Positions 26,189 to 35,287 of a stretch of DNA of 64,000 nt are shown here, one piece after another. The translations under genes and the position numbers were made by a program. Source of the stretch: Caldalkalibacillus uzonensis (GTDB lineage: Bacteria; Bacillota; Bacilli; Caldalkalibacillales; Caldalkalibacillaceae); assembly GCF_030814135.1 (NCBI RefSeq), contig NZ_JAUSUQ010000005.1:1-64000 (forward strand). Direction: 5' to 3'. The notes below the pieces were generated by a model. The model saw only the letters and a program-made list of their open reading frames with translations. It did not search any database and was not told the DNA's origin. Position 1 is the first letter of the stretch. Each line of letters starts with the position of its first letter.

Positions 26189-27250
26189 TTATGCTTTCAC
26201 TACGTGACCATACCACTTCCTCTGCAACCAAAAGGCAACATGAACCAGACCGATTAAGACAGGGACTTCCACCAGGGGACCAATCACGGCGGCAAAGGCA
26301 ACGCCGGAGTAAATACCAAACACACCGATGGCTACAGCCAAAGCCAGTTCAAAATTATTGCTGGCAGCCGTAAAGGAGATGGCCACGGTACGGGAATAAT
26401 CGGCCCCAAGCATTTTCCCCATCCAAAAAGAGATTAAAAACATAACCACAAAGTAGATCAGCAAGGGTACAGCAATGCGCAGCACATCAAAGGGAAGTTG
26501 GACCACCTGGTCCCCTTTCATGGCAAACATGATCACAATGGTAAATAGCAGCGCGACAAGCGTGAGCGGGCTGATGGCAGGGATAAATTGTTGTTGATAC
26601 CAGGCTTCTCCCTTTTGGCGAACCAGAATAAAGCGGGAGAGGAAGCCTGCCAAAAACGGCAAACCCAAATAGATCAGGACACTGGACGCAATATCCCCCA
26701 TGGTAATGTCCACCAAGGCGCCTTCCAAGCCAAAGACAGGGGGTAAAACGGTAATAAACAGATAAGCATAAACGGCAAAAAAGCAGACTTGAAAGAGGGA
26801 GTTAAAAGCCACCAATGCGGCAGCATATTCATTATTGCCTTTGGCCAAGTCGTTCCAAACTAGCACCATAGCGATGCAACGGGCCAAGCCAATCAGAATG
26901 ACTCCCACCATGTACTCTGGATAATCTCGCAAAAAGGTGATCGCCAGCAGAAACATCAACACGGGTCCCACCAGGTAGTTTTGCAAAAAAGAAAGACCTA
27001 AAATGCGCCAATCTTTAAAGACGAGAGGGAGCGTTTCATAGCGGACTTTAGCTAAAGGAGGATACATCATTAAAATCAGTCCGATGGCAATGGGAATAGA
27101 GGTGGTACCGATGGAAAGACGGTCCAGCCACTCGCTCAGGGCCGGAAACAAAGTCCCCATAATAAGCCCTCCGGCCATAGCGGCAAAAATCCACAAAGTC
27201 AGGTAACGATCTAAAAATGAAAGCCGTCTGCTAATCGTTGTCATGAACAT
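26189..27250 (-). CDS. Arsenite efflux transporter, ACR3 family
   Basis: A 353-aa membrane protein with ten predicted spans. The conserved ACR3 cysteine lies in [19 protein letters not shown], the metalloid-binding site of this family, and the second signature [15 protein letters not shown] is near the C-terminus. It exports arsenite or antimonite using the proton gradient. It is monocistronic and opposite to its neighbours. No arsR or arsC lies beside it, so it must be controlled by a regulator encoded elsewhere, probably through the palindrome 27 nt upstream. Confidence 0.92.
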   Translation of the reverse strand: MFMTTISRRLSFLDRYLTLWIFAAMAGGLIMGTLFPALSEWLDRLSIGTTSIPIAIGLILMMYPPLAKVRYETLPLVFKDWRILGLSFLQNYLVGPVLMFLLAITFLRDYPEYMVGVILIGLARCIAMVLVWNDLAKGNNEYAAALVAFNSLFQVCFFAVYAYLFITVLPPVFGLEGALVDITMGDIASSVLIYLGLPFLAGFLSRFILVRQKGEAWYQQQFIPAISPLTLVALLFTIVIMFAMKGDQVVQLPFDVLRIAVPLLIYFVVMFLISFWMGKMLGADYSRTVAISFTAASNNFELALAVAIGVFGIYSGVAFAAVIGPLVEVPVLIGLVHVAFWLQRKWYGHVVKA

Positions 27251-27276
27251 AACCCTCCATACAGATTTGATAAATG

Positions 27277-27294
27277 TATAAGCATATACTTATA
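27277..27294 (-). promoter_or_regulatory. Candidate ArsR-type operator
   Basis: TATAAG-CATATA-CTTATA is a perfect 18-bp palindrome in the promoter region of the ACR3 gene. It is AT-rich, as ArsR/SmtB operators are. Assignment to ArsR is inference from position. Confidence 0.5.
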
Positions 27295-27584
27295 TAATCT
27301 TCCTGTATGAGTATAGCACGGTATGTTTGGCCAGTAAAGTATAAGTGTTTTAAAGATATCTTCTCAGTTAATATGTGCTCACCTGGCCTCATTGTTTATG
27401 GGCAGATAGGATTTTTAACTTTTTTCAAACATATTCTTACAAAAGAAAATGCAAGTCGTCTGGAAAGATGTCGGTACACACATTATTCTCACCGAGAGGG
27501 TGTCTCTTTGTCGTCTGTACAATAATAATCACGGTTATAAAAACATATAGTTGTTAATATGAGTATCGTTACAGGAGGAACAAC
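27295..27584. other. Gene-free stretch upstream of LD-carboxypeptidase gene
   Basis: This lies between the divergent ACR3 and LD-carboxypeptidase genes. The short open frames here have no ribosome sites and read as noise. Apart from the AGGAGG ribosome site of the next gene I see nothing identifiable. Confidence 0.5.
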
Positions 27585-28508
27585 ATGGCCATCAGACCAC
27601 CGTTACTTCAGAGGGGAGATACCATTGGATTAGTGACACCTGGCAGCCCTCTTGAGGCAGACATTATCAATGCCAGAGTACAAACGTTACTAGCGTTGGG
27701 CTTTAATGTCGTTTTTGGCAGGTATGTTTATTCATTTGAGGGTATTGTTGCGGCACCAGATGAACAGAGGGCTGAGGACGTCATGATGATGTTCACGGAC
27801 CCAAACGTGAAAATGATACTGCCAACACGGGGTGGGACAGGGGTTCAAACCATGCTTCCTTACCTGGATTATGAGGTGATAAGAGACAACCCTAAAATCG
27901 TAACAGGTTACAGTGACATTACCGTCTTGCTCAATACATTGTACCAACGGAGTGACTTAATCACCTTTCACAGTTTGATGCTGATTGATTTCCGGCCGGA
28001 CACACCTGCCTATAATTTCGATCAATTCTTCACAGCAACCTCCACATTGACTGCTCCCAGAATGATCCTCAATCCCCCGGGTATCCCCCTGATCAGTTTG
28101 GTTCCAGGCAATGTCACCGGCCCTATCGTGGGTGGCAATCTGACCTCAATCGTCAATACCCTCGGGACGCCATTTGAAATTGACACGGATGGGAAAATAC
28201 TTTTTTTAGAAGAAACCCATGCACCCACAACGCTGATTTACCGGTATTTAATACAGCTGTTAATGGCAGGAAAATTTGACAATTGTCTGGGTATTATCAT
28301 GGGGGAATGCACCAATTGTCCTGTCTCTTACGGTACGACGTATCAAGACTTGATTAATGCCTTATTGGTGCCGTTAGGAAAACCGCTTATGGTCAACCTG
28401 GCCACTGCCCATGGTTTCTATAAGGCGGCTATTCCAATCGGGGCGACGGTTAATCTTGATACCGTGAATAATATGTTGACAGTACTTGAACCGACCGTTT
28501 CAGTGTGA
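27585..28508 (+). CDS. LD-carboxypeptidase-family protein (peptidase S66)
   Basis: A 307-aa protein with the S66 layout: N-terminal TIGLVTPGSP, TRGGTGVQ, and the nucleophile Ser110 in GYSDIT. The catalytic Glu is around 209-210 (FLEET) and the His is 276 (TAHG). Family members trim the terminal D-Ala from murein tetrapeptides or inactivate microcin-like acyl nucleotides (MccF). No signal peptide is seen, so the cytoplasmic recycling role fits. Some conserved positions differ (TRGG for ARGG, TAHG for GHG). AGGAGG lies just upstream of the ATG. Confidence 0.85.
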   Translation: MAIRPPLLQRGDTIGLVTPGSPLEADIINARVQTLLALGFNVVFGRYVYSFEGIVAAPDEQRAEDVMMMFTDPNVKMILPTRGGTGVQTMLPYLDYEVIRDNPKIVTGYSDITVLLNTLYQRSDLITFHSLMLIDFRPDTPAYNFDQFFTATSTLTAPRMILNPPGIPLISLVPGNVTGPIVGGNLTSIVNTLGTPFEIDTDGKILFLEETHAPTTLIYRYLIQLLMAGKFDNCLGIIMGECTNCPVSYGTTYQDLINALLVPLGKPLMVNLATAHGFYKAAIPIGATVNLDTVNNMLTVLEPTVSV

Positions 28509-28525
28509 GGTTGAATTATGATACA

Positions 28526-28550
28526 AGAGGCCTAGACACGGGCCTCTTTC
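28526..28550 (+). terminator. Intrinsic terminator after LD-carboxypeptidase gene
   Basis: AGAGGCC and GGGCCTCT form a 7-8 bp stem around TAGACAC, followed by a T-rich tail. Confidence 0.7.
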
Positions 28551-28627
28551 TTGCTATTAAGACGCCTTTTTTTAGTCAAGACACAATCAATACCGGCTCC
28601 GATAATACTTTTGAAGTCTAACTGTAA

Positions 28628-28641
28628 AGAAAGCGTTGACA
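28628..28641 (+). promoter_or_regulatory. cre box overlapping the fru operon -35
   Basis: AGAAAGCGTTGACA matches the CcpA consensus except at its first base. Its right half contains the -35 hexamer TTGACA, so bound CcpA would exclude RNA polymerase. Confidence 0.65.
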
Positions 28642-28664
28642 TCTCATAAATGATCATATACAAT
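28636..28664 (+). promoter_or_regulatory. Sigma-A promoter of fru operon
   Basis: TTGACA (28636-28641) and TACAAT (28659-28664) are separated by exactly 17 bp. This is the best housekeeping promoter in the window and drives fruR-fruK-fruBC-EIIA. Confidence 0.85.
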
Positions 28665-28716
28665 CATTAATGATCATAAACAACCACAAATGATCAGTAG
28701 TGATCAAAAACGGTCG
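28651..28716 (+). promoter_or_regulatory. Phased FruR (DeoR-family) operator repeats
   Basis: Direct repeats start at 28651 (TGATCATATACAATCA), 28671 (TGATCATAAACAACCA) and 28691 (TGATCAGTAG), and another TGATCA stands at 28701. The three main copies are spaced exactly 20 bp. The first covers the -10 hexamer. They are likely sites for the DeoR-type regulator encoded next. Confidence 0.7.
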
Positions 28717-28812
28717 TGTTAACGGTCATATTGTAAGCGTTATAATCACATCCAGATCTTATGATAATCATAAGTGCTGATCAATCACTCTAAAAACTTA
28801 AGGGTGTGCGCG

Positions 28813-29586
28813 ATGTTTGAGGAAGAAAGAAGGAAAGAACTCGTCGAGTACATTAACAGACATCAACGTGCTTCTGTTCAGGAGTTAAGTGAGCATTTTC
28901 AGGTTTCGGAATCTACCATACGCAGGGACTTAAGGTTTTTAGAAGAGGAAAAGCTCTTGAAAAGAACCCATGGTGGGGCCATTGCTTTGGAACATGTTGC
29001 TTTTGAACCAACATTTATGGAAAAAGAAACTAAATTTCTGCCTGAAAAACAGGCGATAGCCCAAAAAGCATGTGAACTGATCCGTGAAGGAGACACGATC
29101 TTACTTGATTCCGGAACAACCACGCTCCAATTGGCCAAAAAATTAAAAGCGTTTTCGAGGTTAACCATAGTGACTAATTCCCTCGTCATTGCTAAGGAGT
29201 TTCAAGAACATCCCACCATAGACGTTCATCTGTTGGGAGGAACGTTAAGAAAAGAAACCTTGGCTCTCGTTGGCCCTTTTGCTGAACAAATATTGGGAAT
29301 GATTAATGTGGACAAAGTATTTATCGCCACGAACGGTTTGGACATTCACGAAGGGCTCACAACCCCCAATGTGTTGGAAGCAAAAACAAAGCGCAACATG
29401 ATCAAGGCAGGAAAAGAGGTCATCTTATTGACTGACCATAGCAAAGCCGGCAAAGTATCCTTTGCTAAATTCGCTGATTTGGAAGAGATCGATCAGTGTA
29501 TTATCGATCACGGGGCCAGTGATGAACTGGTCAGACAGATGCAGAAGATGGGTATTAATGTTCATATCGTAGGAGGCAGCTTATGA
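28813..29586 (+). CDS. fruR: DeoR-family fructose operon repressor
   Basis: A 257-aa regulator. The N-terminal winged helix (RRKELVEYINRHQRASVQEL, VSESTIRRDLRFLEEEKLL) carries the DeoR signature. The C-terminal DeoR sensor domain (LDSGTTTLQLAKKL, IVTNSLVIAKEF, VFIATNGLD) binds sugar phosphate, by family knowledge fructose-1-phosphate. The ATG at 28813 follows AAGGGTG; an upstream in-frame start at 28774 lies in the operator region and is not favoured. The stop overlaps fruK by 4 nt (ATGA), giving translational coupling. It probably controls its own operon through the 20-bp-spaced repeats. Confidence 0.92.
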   Translation: MFEEERRKELVEYINRHQRASVQELSEHFQVSESTIRRDLRFLEEEKLLKRTHGGAIALEHVAFEPTFMEKETKFLPEKQAIAQKACELIREGDTILLDSGTTTLQLAKKLKAFSRLTIVTNSLVIAKEFQEHPTIDVHLLGGTLRKETLALVGPFAEQILGMINVDKVFIATNGLDIHEGLTTPNVLEAKTKRNMIKAGKEVILLTDHSKAGKVSFAKFADLEEIDQCIIDHGASDELVRQMQKMGINVHIVGGSL

Positions 29587-30542
29587 GTTCAACTGTTCTC
29601 ACTGTGACCTTAAATCCAGCTGTGGACAAAACTATACATGTGTCCGGTTTAAATATTGGAGGGCTGAACCGTGTAAGAAAGACAAGGACAGACCCTGGCG
29701 GAAAAGGGGTTAACGTTGCCAAAGTGTTAAACAATTTCAATGTGCCGGTCATTTTAACCGGGTTTATAGGTGGCAGGCTAGGACAGGTTTTTCTGGAAGA
29801 ACTGCGAAAAGAACAATTGAATTTAGATTTTGTTGAAGTAGACGGGGAATTACGCACCAACATCAAGATTGTGGATGAAGCTCATCATATCACCACTGAA
29901 CTGAACGAGACAGGATTTCAGGTTGGTGAGCAGGATCTCTTTCGGCTCCGGGAAAAAGTAGACGAGCTTTTACATCACTGTTCCTGTCTTGTTTTAGGAG
30001 GGAGTTTACCTTCGGGGGTTCCCTCATCCATTTATTATGACTTTATTCAGCTGGCCAAAAAGAAAGCCATACCCACTGTATTAGATGCAGATGGAACAGC
30101 GCTAAAGGAAGGCATTAAGGCAAAGCCGTTCGCCATTAAGCCCAATCGTTTTGAATTGGAGCAGTTGTTGGGACGCTCACTGGAGACAGATGAAGCCCTT
30201 GTCCGTGCAGGCAAGGAGCTTATCGCAGAAGGCATCAACATTGTCTTAATTTCAATGGGCAGTGAAGGAGCGCTGCTCATCAGCCAACATGAAGCCTACA
30301 AGGTGAGACCATTTACCATTAGGCCGCAAAGCACAGTAGGCGCCGGCGATTCAATGGTCGCAGCTCTGGTATACGGATTGAAAAAGCAAAAATCTCTGCA
30401 GGAGATCGCTGCCTTTGCTACAGCAGCCGGCACTATGACGGCAGCCAAACCAGGTACTGAAGTTTGTACCCTTCAGGAAGTGGAAAAGGCACTTCAGCGG
30501 GTACAAGTTTCACGTATATCCGCTCACTTTTCAACATGCTAA
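29583..30542 (+). CDS. fruK: 1-phosphofructokinase
   Basis: A 319-aa PfkB/ribokinase-fold enzyme. Substrate loop TLNPAVDKTI is at the N-terminus, the GGKGVNVAKVLN motif at ~39, and GAGDSMVAALVYG near residue 253 carries the catalytic Asp and anion hole. It phosphorylates fructose-1-phosphate, the product of the PTS encoded next, to fructose-1,6-bisphosphate. It is translationally coupled to fruR. Confidence 0.93.
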   Translation: MSSTVLTVTLNPAVDKTIHVSGLNIGGLNRVRKTRTDPGGKGVNVAKVLNNFNVPVILTGFIGGRLGQVFLEELRKEQLNLDFVEVDGELRTNIKIVDEAHHITTELNETGFQVGEQDLFRLREKVDELLHHCSCLVLGGSLPSGVPSSIYYDFIQLAKKKAIPTVLDADGTALKEGIKAKPFAIKPNRFELEQLLGRSLETDEALVRAGKELIAEGINIVLISMGSEGALLISQHEAYKVRPFTIRPQSTVGAGDSMVAALVYGLKKQKSLQEIAAFATAAGTMTAAKPGTEVCTLQEVEKALQRVQVSRISAHFSTC

Positions 30543-30554
30543 GGAGGGAGAAAA

Positions 30555-31976
30555 ATGAAAAAACTCTTAGCCGTGACGGCTTGTCCAACCGGCATCGCCC
30601 ATACCTACATGGCGGCTGAAGCCCTGCAAAAGGCAGCGCAAGCTAAAAATGTGGATTTAAAGGTTGAAACCCGTGGAAGCGTCGGTGTGGAAAACGAATT
30701 GACGGATACGGAGATTGCTGAAGCACATGCTATCATCATTGCAGCCGATACTGATGTAGACGAAGAACGATTTGCCGGAAAACCCGTCGTTCAGGTTTCG
30801 GTAGCTGAAGCCATAAAAAATGCGGAAAAACTCATTGACGAAGCGCTACGTCTCGACACTCCCCGGCCGACAAGCGCGGATGTGGTCGCGCAAGTTGAGC
30901 GGGAGAAGGCGAAACGCAGTCAGGAACGCAAAGGTTTTTACAAACACTTGATGAATGGGGTCTCTTTCATGATCCCCTTGGTTGTGGCTGGAGGAATTAT
31001 CATTGCGCTATCGTTTATTTTTGGCATTGAAGCGTTTAAGGAAGAAGGCACACTTGCTGCTGCTTTGATGGACATTGGGGGAGGCGCTGCTTTTGCCCTG
31101 ATGGTGCCGGTTTTGGCCGGGTTTATCAGTTACTCTATTGCAGACAAACCAGGATTGGCTCCTGGACTTGTGGGCGGTATGTTAGCCAGCCAATTAGGAG
31201 CAGGATTCTTAGGCGGAATTGTAGCCGGGTTTTTAGCCGGGTATATTGCCAAATGGTTAAAAGATACAATCAAACTGCCCAAGAACTTTGAAGGTTTAAA
31301 GCCGGTGCTGATCATTCCGGTATTATCCACCTTGGCCGTTGGCCTGCTCATGATTTACGTGATTGGCACACCGGTTGTGGCCATCATGGATGGACTGACC
31401 AACTGGCTTCAGGGGTTAACGGCGGCGAATGCCGTATTATTAGGAGTGATTATGGGAGCCATGATGGCCTTTGATATGGGCGGCCCCGTCAATAAAGCGG
31501 CCTATACGGTAGCTGTCGGTTTATTAGGAAGTGAAATCTATGAGCCTATGGCAGCAGTGATGGCTGCCGGCATGACACCGCCGCTGGGATTATGGTTAGC
31601 TACTTTATTGGCTCCGAAGAAATACACATTAGAAGAGAGGGAAGCTGGAAAAGCTGCCGGAGTACTTGGCATTTCCTTTATTACCGAAGGGGCGATTCCT
31701 TTTGCCGCCGCTGATCCTTTCCGCGTTATCCCCTCGATTATGGTGGGTTCTGCCGTAGCCGGTGGGTTATCTATGCTGTTTGGGGCCAAACTGCTGGCTC
31801 CCCATGGAGGCATCTTTGTCTTACCGATTCCGAATGCGGTTGAAAATCTGTTACTGTATGCCTTGGCGATTGCCATCGGTACGGTCGTTACCGCCTTAAT
31901 GGTAAACGCTTTGAAAAAGACGAAAGAAGTTCCATTCACAACTAAAAAGAACACCGTCAACGTTTCTGGACAATAA
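30555..31976 (+). CDS. fruA: PTS fructose transporter EIIBC
   Basis: A 473-aa protein with an N-terminal EIIB domain (Cys9 or so in [18 protein letters not shown]), a charged linker (~residues 100-130) and a C-terminal EIIC membrane domain ([39 protein letters not shown]). It imports fructose as fructose-1-phosphate. In B. subtilis FruA the EIIA domain is fused in the same chain; here it is a separate downstream gene. AAGGAGGGAG precedes the ATG. Confidence 0.93.
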   Translation: MKKLLAVTACPTGIAHTYMAAEALQKAAQAKNVDLKVETRGSVGVENELTDTEIAEAHAIIIAADTDVDEERFAGKPVVQVSVAEAIKNAEKLIDEALRLDTPRPTSADVVAQVEREKAKRSQERKGFYKHLMNGVSFMIPLVVAGGIIIALSFIFGIEAFKEEGTLAAALMDIGGGAAFALMVPVLAGFISYSIADKPGLAPGLVGGMLASQLGAGFLGGIVAGFLAGYIAKWLKDTIKLPKNFEGLKPVLIIPVLSTLAVGLLMIYVIGTPVVAIMDGLTNWLQGLTAANAVLLGVIMGAMMAFDMGGPVNKAAYTVAVGLLGSEIYEPMAAVMAAGMTPPLGLWLATLLAPKKYTLEEREAGKAAGVLGISFITEGAIPFAAADPFRVIPSIMVGSAVAGGLSMLFGAKLLAPHGGIFVLPIPNAVENLLLYALAIAIGTVVTALMVNALKKTKEVPFTTKKNTVNVSGQ

Positions 31977-32043
31977 GTTTTATAACGATACGCGAATGAC
32001 CATCTGCAACGAGTAAACTTGAAAGTCTAAAGGAGAGGCACTT

Positions 32044-32493
32044 ATGAACCTGAAAGAATTGCTTAAAGAGGAAGCCATACAACTTTCTTTATCTGCGGAA
32101 ACAAAAGAAGAATGCATACGCAAACTGTCTTCTGTCTTGCACGAGACAGGAGCAGTCAGTGATAAAGAACAATATGTTCAAAAGGTATTGGAAAGGGAAC
32201 AAATGAGTTCAACCGGTGTTGGGTTTGGCGTGGCCATTCCCCATGGCAAGTCAAGAGGGGTACAATCACCCGGACTAGCGTTTGCCCGCTTGACTGCCCC
32301 CATTGATTGGGATGCTTTAGACGGCCAGCCGGTGAAAAATGTCTTTCTCATCGCTGTTTCAGAAGAACAGGCAGGGGATGCCCACTTGAAAATTTTAGCC
32401 TCCTTGTCCCGGAAACTGATGCATGAAGATTTTCGCCAACAATTAAATCAAGCTGAAACAGCGGAAGATATTTTCTCAGCATTAGAGAGCTGA
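32044..32493 (+). CDS. PTS fructose EIIA component
   Basis: A 149-aa EIIA of the fructose/mannitol family. The active His67 lies in GFGVAIPHGKS. It relays phosphate from HPr to the EIIBC encoded 67 bp upstream. It is the last gene of the fru operon, ending at a strong terminator. Similar stand-alone EIIA domains occur where FruA is split. Confidence 0.9.
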   Translation: MNLKELLKEEAIQLSLSAETKEECIRKLSSVLHETGAVSDKEQYVQKVLEREQMSSTGVGFGVAIPHGKSRGVQSPGLAFARLTAPIDWDALDGQPVKNVFLIAVSEEQAGDAHLKILASLSRKLMHEDFRQQLNQAETAEDIFSALES

Positions 32494-32507
32494 AGATAAA
32501 CAAGAAA

Positions 32508-32537
32508 AACAGGCGGGAATACCCTGCCTGTTTTTTT
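32508..32537 (+). terminator. Intrinsic terminator of fru operon
   Basis: AACAGGC (32508-32514) pairs with GCCTGTT (32526-32532) around an inner GGG/CCC, followed by T6-T7. Confidence 0.85.
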
Positions 32538-32673
32538 AGCTTACTTTTTTCACTCATCTTTGGCTGGGGGATAGTCTCCTCTATGCAACCTGTGGCTGTT
32601 AAGCATGACAACAGGTATTCCGACGATGGTGAGCACCACACTGGCTGTTTTTAACACAATCTTAAAAAAATTT

Positions 32674-32711
32674 AAATCATATTTGATTTAGACCTTGAAA
32701 TCATATATGAT
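32674..32711 (+). promoter_or_regulatory. Paired palindromic operators of the GntR regulator
   Basis: AAATCATATTTGATTT (32674-32689) and AAATCATATATGATTT (32698-32713) share 15 of 16 bases and are 24 bp apart centre to centre. A further TATATATGAT half-site follows at ~32714. All lie just upstream of the GntR-family gene, which suggests autoregulation. Confidence 0.65.
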
Positions 32712-32729
32712 TTTATATATGATATAAAT

Positions 32730-33413
32730 ATGAAACGGGAAGCTAAACTCAACAAGCAACAATATGCCTATGAAGTGATTCGCTCCAGAATACTTGATGG
32801 CACCTATGGACCAGGGCAACGTATCGTGATTGATCAAATTGCTAAGGAGGTTGGATCTAGTTCGATTCCTGTCCGGGAAGCGATCAGGCAATTGGAAGCG
32901 GATGGTCTGATCGAATACAAACCCAATTCAGGGGCTGTTGTGAGTACCATAAACGAACAGGAATACTTGGATACATTGTCCGTGCTGGCAGTGATGGAAG
33001 GCTATGCAACGAGAATCAGTGCTGAACGCATCGGTGATCACATCTTAAATGAACTGGAAGAGCTCAACGAGCAGATGCAAAAAGCCCTTGAGGAGTTTGA
33101 CTTTGAACAATTCGGACGGTTGAACAGGGCCTTCCATGAAGTGATCTATCAGCAGTGTCCCAATCAGTTTTTGCTGGACACAATTAGGCGCGCCTGGCAG
33201 CGCTTGGACAGTGTGCGCCGGTCTGGATTTACCCTGGTTCCTCATCGTGCCAAACACTCCATTGAGGAACATGCCCAGCTCATAAGCCTGATCAGGACCA
33301 AAGCACCTTTGGAACAGATTGAGGCTTATGCCAGAGAACATAAACTGAATACAGTCAGGGCTTTTGTCAACCGCAAACCAAACCCCTCATTTTCTTATTT
33401 GTCTTCTATTTAG
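32730..33413 (+). CDS. GntR-family (FCD) transcriptional regulator of aromatic cluster
   Basis: A 227-aa FadR-subfamily regulator. The N-terminal winged helix (YEVIRSRILDGTYGPGQRIV, VREAIRQLEADGLIEY) is followed by an alpha-helical FCD ligand domain containing metal-ligand-type residues (NRAFHEVIYQ, SIEEHAQLISLI). It precedes and is co-oriented with the 4-hydroxyphenylacetate genes, so it probably senses a pathway acid. A terminator separates it from the structural genes. Confidence 0.88.
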   Translation: MKREAKLNKQQYAYEVIRSRILDGTYGPGQRIVIDQIAKEVGSSSIPVREAIRQLEADGLIEYKPNSGAVVSTINEQEYLDTLSVLAVMEGYATRISAERIGDHILNELEELNEQMQKALEEFDFEQFGRLNRAFHEVIYQQCPNQFLLDTIRRAWQRLDSVRRSGFTLVPHRAKHSIEEHAQLISLIRTKAPLEQIEAYAREHKLNTVRAFVNRKPNPSFSYLSSI

Positions 33414-33447
33414 TTTGCGCGTGACGGAAGCTTAAGTGTATCACCAT

Positions 33448-33476
33448 GAAAGGGGGGCGGACAGCCTTTCTTTTTT
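33448..33476 (+). terminator. Intrinsic terminator after GntR gene
   Basis: GAAAGG (33448-33453) pairs with CCTTTC (33465-33470), followed by T6. Just downstream, ATTAATAT occurs twice (33481-33488 and 33496-33503) in the promoter region of the hpa genes and may be a control site. Confidence 0.65.
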
Positions 33477-33577
33477 GAAAATTAATATCAGAATAATTAA
33501 TATTAACTGAACATTATTAAACAAAAGGTGTTTCTGTTTATTGTTAACAAAGTATAGCCAAAGGGTTGGAGGGATAA

Positions 33578-34507
33578 ATGATGGCCAAAAATTTTGAAGA
33601 AACGGTTCAACGTTTGCGGGGGTCGATTGCCCCGATCGTGACCCCGTTTGACGAACAGGGGAATATTGATGAACAGGCTTTGGTCGATTTAATTGAGTGG
33701 CATATTGCCAGCGGCAGTCATGGGATTTCTGTGACAGGAACCACTGGGGAGCCCAGCTCGCTAACTCTGCAGGAGCGGGAACGGGTCATGGAGATTGCCA
33801 TTCAAACAGTGCGGGGACGGGTACCGGTTGTGCCGGGAACAGGCTCTACCAACCACGATGAGACAATGCACCTCACTAAACTAGCCCAGGAAATGGGTGC
33901 CGATGCAGCGATGGTCATTGTTCCTTATTACAATAAACCCTCTCAGCATGCATTATATAAGCATTTTAAAACGGTGGCAGATGCCGTTGACATTCCGATT
34001 ATTATTTACAACATCCCCGGAAGGACAGCGGTTAACATGGAAGTGAAGACGCTGGCCCGCTTGAACGAAGATTGCAAGAACATTGTTGGGGTTAAAGAAT
34101 CTAACAAGGACTTTGAGCATGTCAACCGAGTCTTGCTGTACTGCGGCCGGGATTTCCGTCTTTTCTCAGGCATTGAACTGCTGTGCTACCCGATGCTGGC
34201 CATTGGTGGATCGGGTTCTGTGTGTGCCACTGCAAACGTGACCCCGGATAAAGTAGCTGAAATGCACAATGCCTGGTTTGAAGGGGATGTGGAAAGAGCA
34301 CAGCAACTTCATTATGAACTGATGCCATTAAACGATGTATTGTTTAAAGATACTAATCCAGCTCCTTTAAAGGCGGCCTTGGGTATGATGGGTAAAATTA
34401 CCCCTAAACTGAGGTTGCCCATGGACCTGCCTTCTGAAGAGCTGCAGCAAGAGATCCGCTCTGTACTTGAAACTTATGTCACACTGCCTGAACAAGTGAA
34501 CAAATAG
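33578..34507 (+). CDS. DapA-family aldolase, probable 2,4-dihydroxyhept-2-ene-1,7-dioate aldolase
   Basis: A 309-aa class I aldolase barrel. Schiff-base Lys173 lies in GVKESN and Tyr144 in YNIPGRT; GTTGEPSSLT and GTGSTNHDET complete the DHDPS-like active site. Its place at the head of a homoprotocatechuate cluster points to the last pathway step, cleavage to pyruvate and succinic semialdehyde, done in some Gram-positives by a DapA-like enzyme rather than class II HpaI. Dihydrodipicolinate synthase activity cannot be excluded from sequence. Two consecutive ATGs follow GTTGGAGGG. Confidence 0.8.
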   Translation: MMAKNFEETVQRLRGSIAPIVTPFDEQGNIDEQALVDLIEWHIASGSHGISVTGTTGEPSSLTLQERERVMEIAIQTVRGRVPVVPGTGSTNHDETMHLTKLAQEMGADAAMVIVPYYNKPSQHALYKHFKTVADAVDIPIIIYNIPGRTAVNMEVKTLARLNEDCKNIVGVKESNKDFEHVNRVLLYCGRDFRLFSGIELLCYPMLAIGGSGSVCATANVTPDKVAEMHNAWFEGDVERAQQLHYELMPLNDVLFKDTNPAPLKAALGMMGKITPKLRLPMDLPSEELQQEIRSVLETYVTLPEQVNK

Positions 34508-34520
34508 GGGGAAATGCCTG

Positions 34521-35276
34521 ATGAAACATGTCCGCTTTATTGCCGAAGGTCGTCTTCAGAGAGGGACGTATGATGCCGGGGTAATCACGACTCCCGCCGG
34601 AAAACAGTATCAAGAAGTAGCTATTGATGTTTGGTTGCCTCCTGTGGAGCCTAATAAAATCATTGGTTTAGCTTTAAATTATGCCGATCATGCCGTAGAG
34701 TTGGGACTGGAAAAGCCTGCTGAGCCAGTGCTGTTTATTAAGCCCAACAGTTCCGTTGTAGGTCATAAAGCGCCTGTTTATTACCCTGACGGGGCTACGT
34801 ATATGCATTACGAGAATGAATTGGCTGTGGTCATTGGCCGGGAAGGCCGCTTCATTAGACGTGAGAATGCGTTCGACTATGTACGCGGATACACTATTGC
34901 CAATGATGTAACCGTTAGAGATTTCGTGAATAACTTTTACCGTCCGCCTGTCCGGGCCAAAGGACACGACACATTTGGGCCCATTGGACCTGTGCTTGTT
35001 GACAAGGAGGATATTCCGGACATCACTAACATTGAACTGAGAACCTATGTCAACAATGAGCTAAGGCAACAGGGTAACACCAAGGACTTGATGTATACCA
35101 TTCCCGAACTGATTGAATTTATCAGCTCCTTTATGACCTTGGAACCGGGGGACATGATTCTCACCGGAACCCCAAAAGGGATCTCCCATGTGTATCCCGG
35201 TGATGTCATGCGTTTGGAGATCGACGGCATCGGTGCCTTGGAAAATCCCATACTGGATGGACGGACTGAAAAATAG
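34521..35276 (+). CDS. hpaG: Fumarylacetoacetate-hydrolase-family enzyme, HpaG-like
   Basis: A 251-aa single-domain FAH-family protein. Metal ligands are seen in YENELAVVIG and TIANDVTVRDF, and the C-terminal MILTGTPKGISHVYPGD is characteristic. In this pathway such enzymes decarboxylate 5-oxopent-3-ene-1,2,5-tricarboxylate and/or isomerise the product. Enterobacterial HpaG is a fused two-domain protein; only one domain gene is present here. It is 13 bp after the aldolase gene and 11 bp before hpaE. Confidence 0.82.
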   Translation: MKHVRFIAEGRLQRGTYDAGVITTPAGKQYQEVAIDVWLPPVEPNKIIGLALNYADHAVELGLEKPAEPVLFIKPNSSVVGHKAPVYYPDGATYMHYENELAVVIGREGRFIRRENAFDYVRGYTIANDVTVRDFVNNFYRPPVRAKGHDTFGPIGPVLVDKEDIPDITNIELRTYVNNELRQQGNTKDLMYTIPELIEFISSFMTLEPGDMILTGTPKGISHVYPGDVMRLEIDGIGALENPILDGRTEK

Positions 35277-35287
35277 GAGGCGTTGAT

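Noticed and set aside
27307-27557. Two small plus-strand open frames upstream of the LD-carboxypeptidase gene
   Set aside because: No ribosome sites, no homology and odd composition. Treated as non-coding.
32546-32660. Minus-strand reading resembling the end of a heavy-metal P-type ATPase (LTIVGIPVVMLNSHRL)
   Set aside because: Only ~30 codons, weak resemblance and no other ATPase motif nearby. It is probably chance or too decayed to call.
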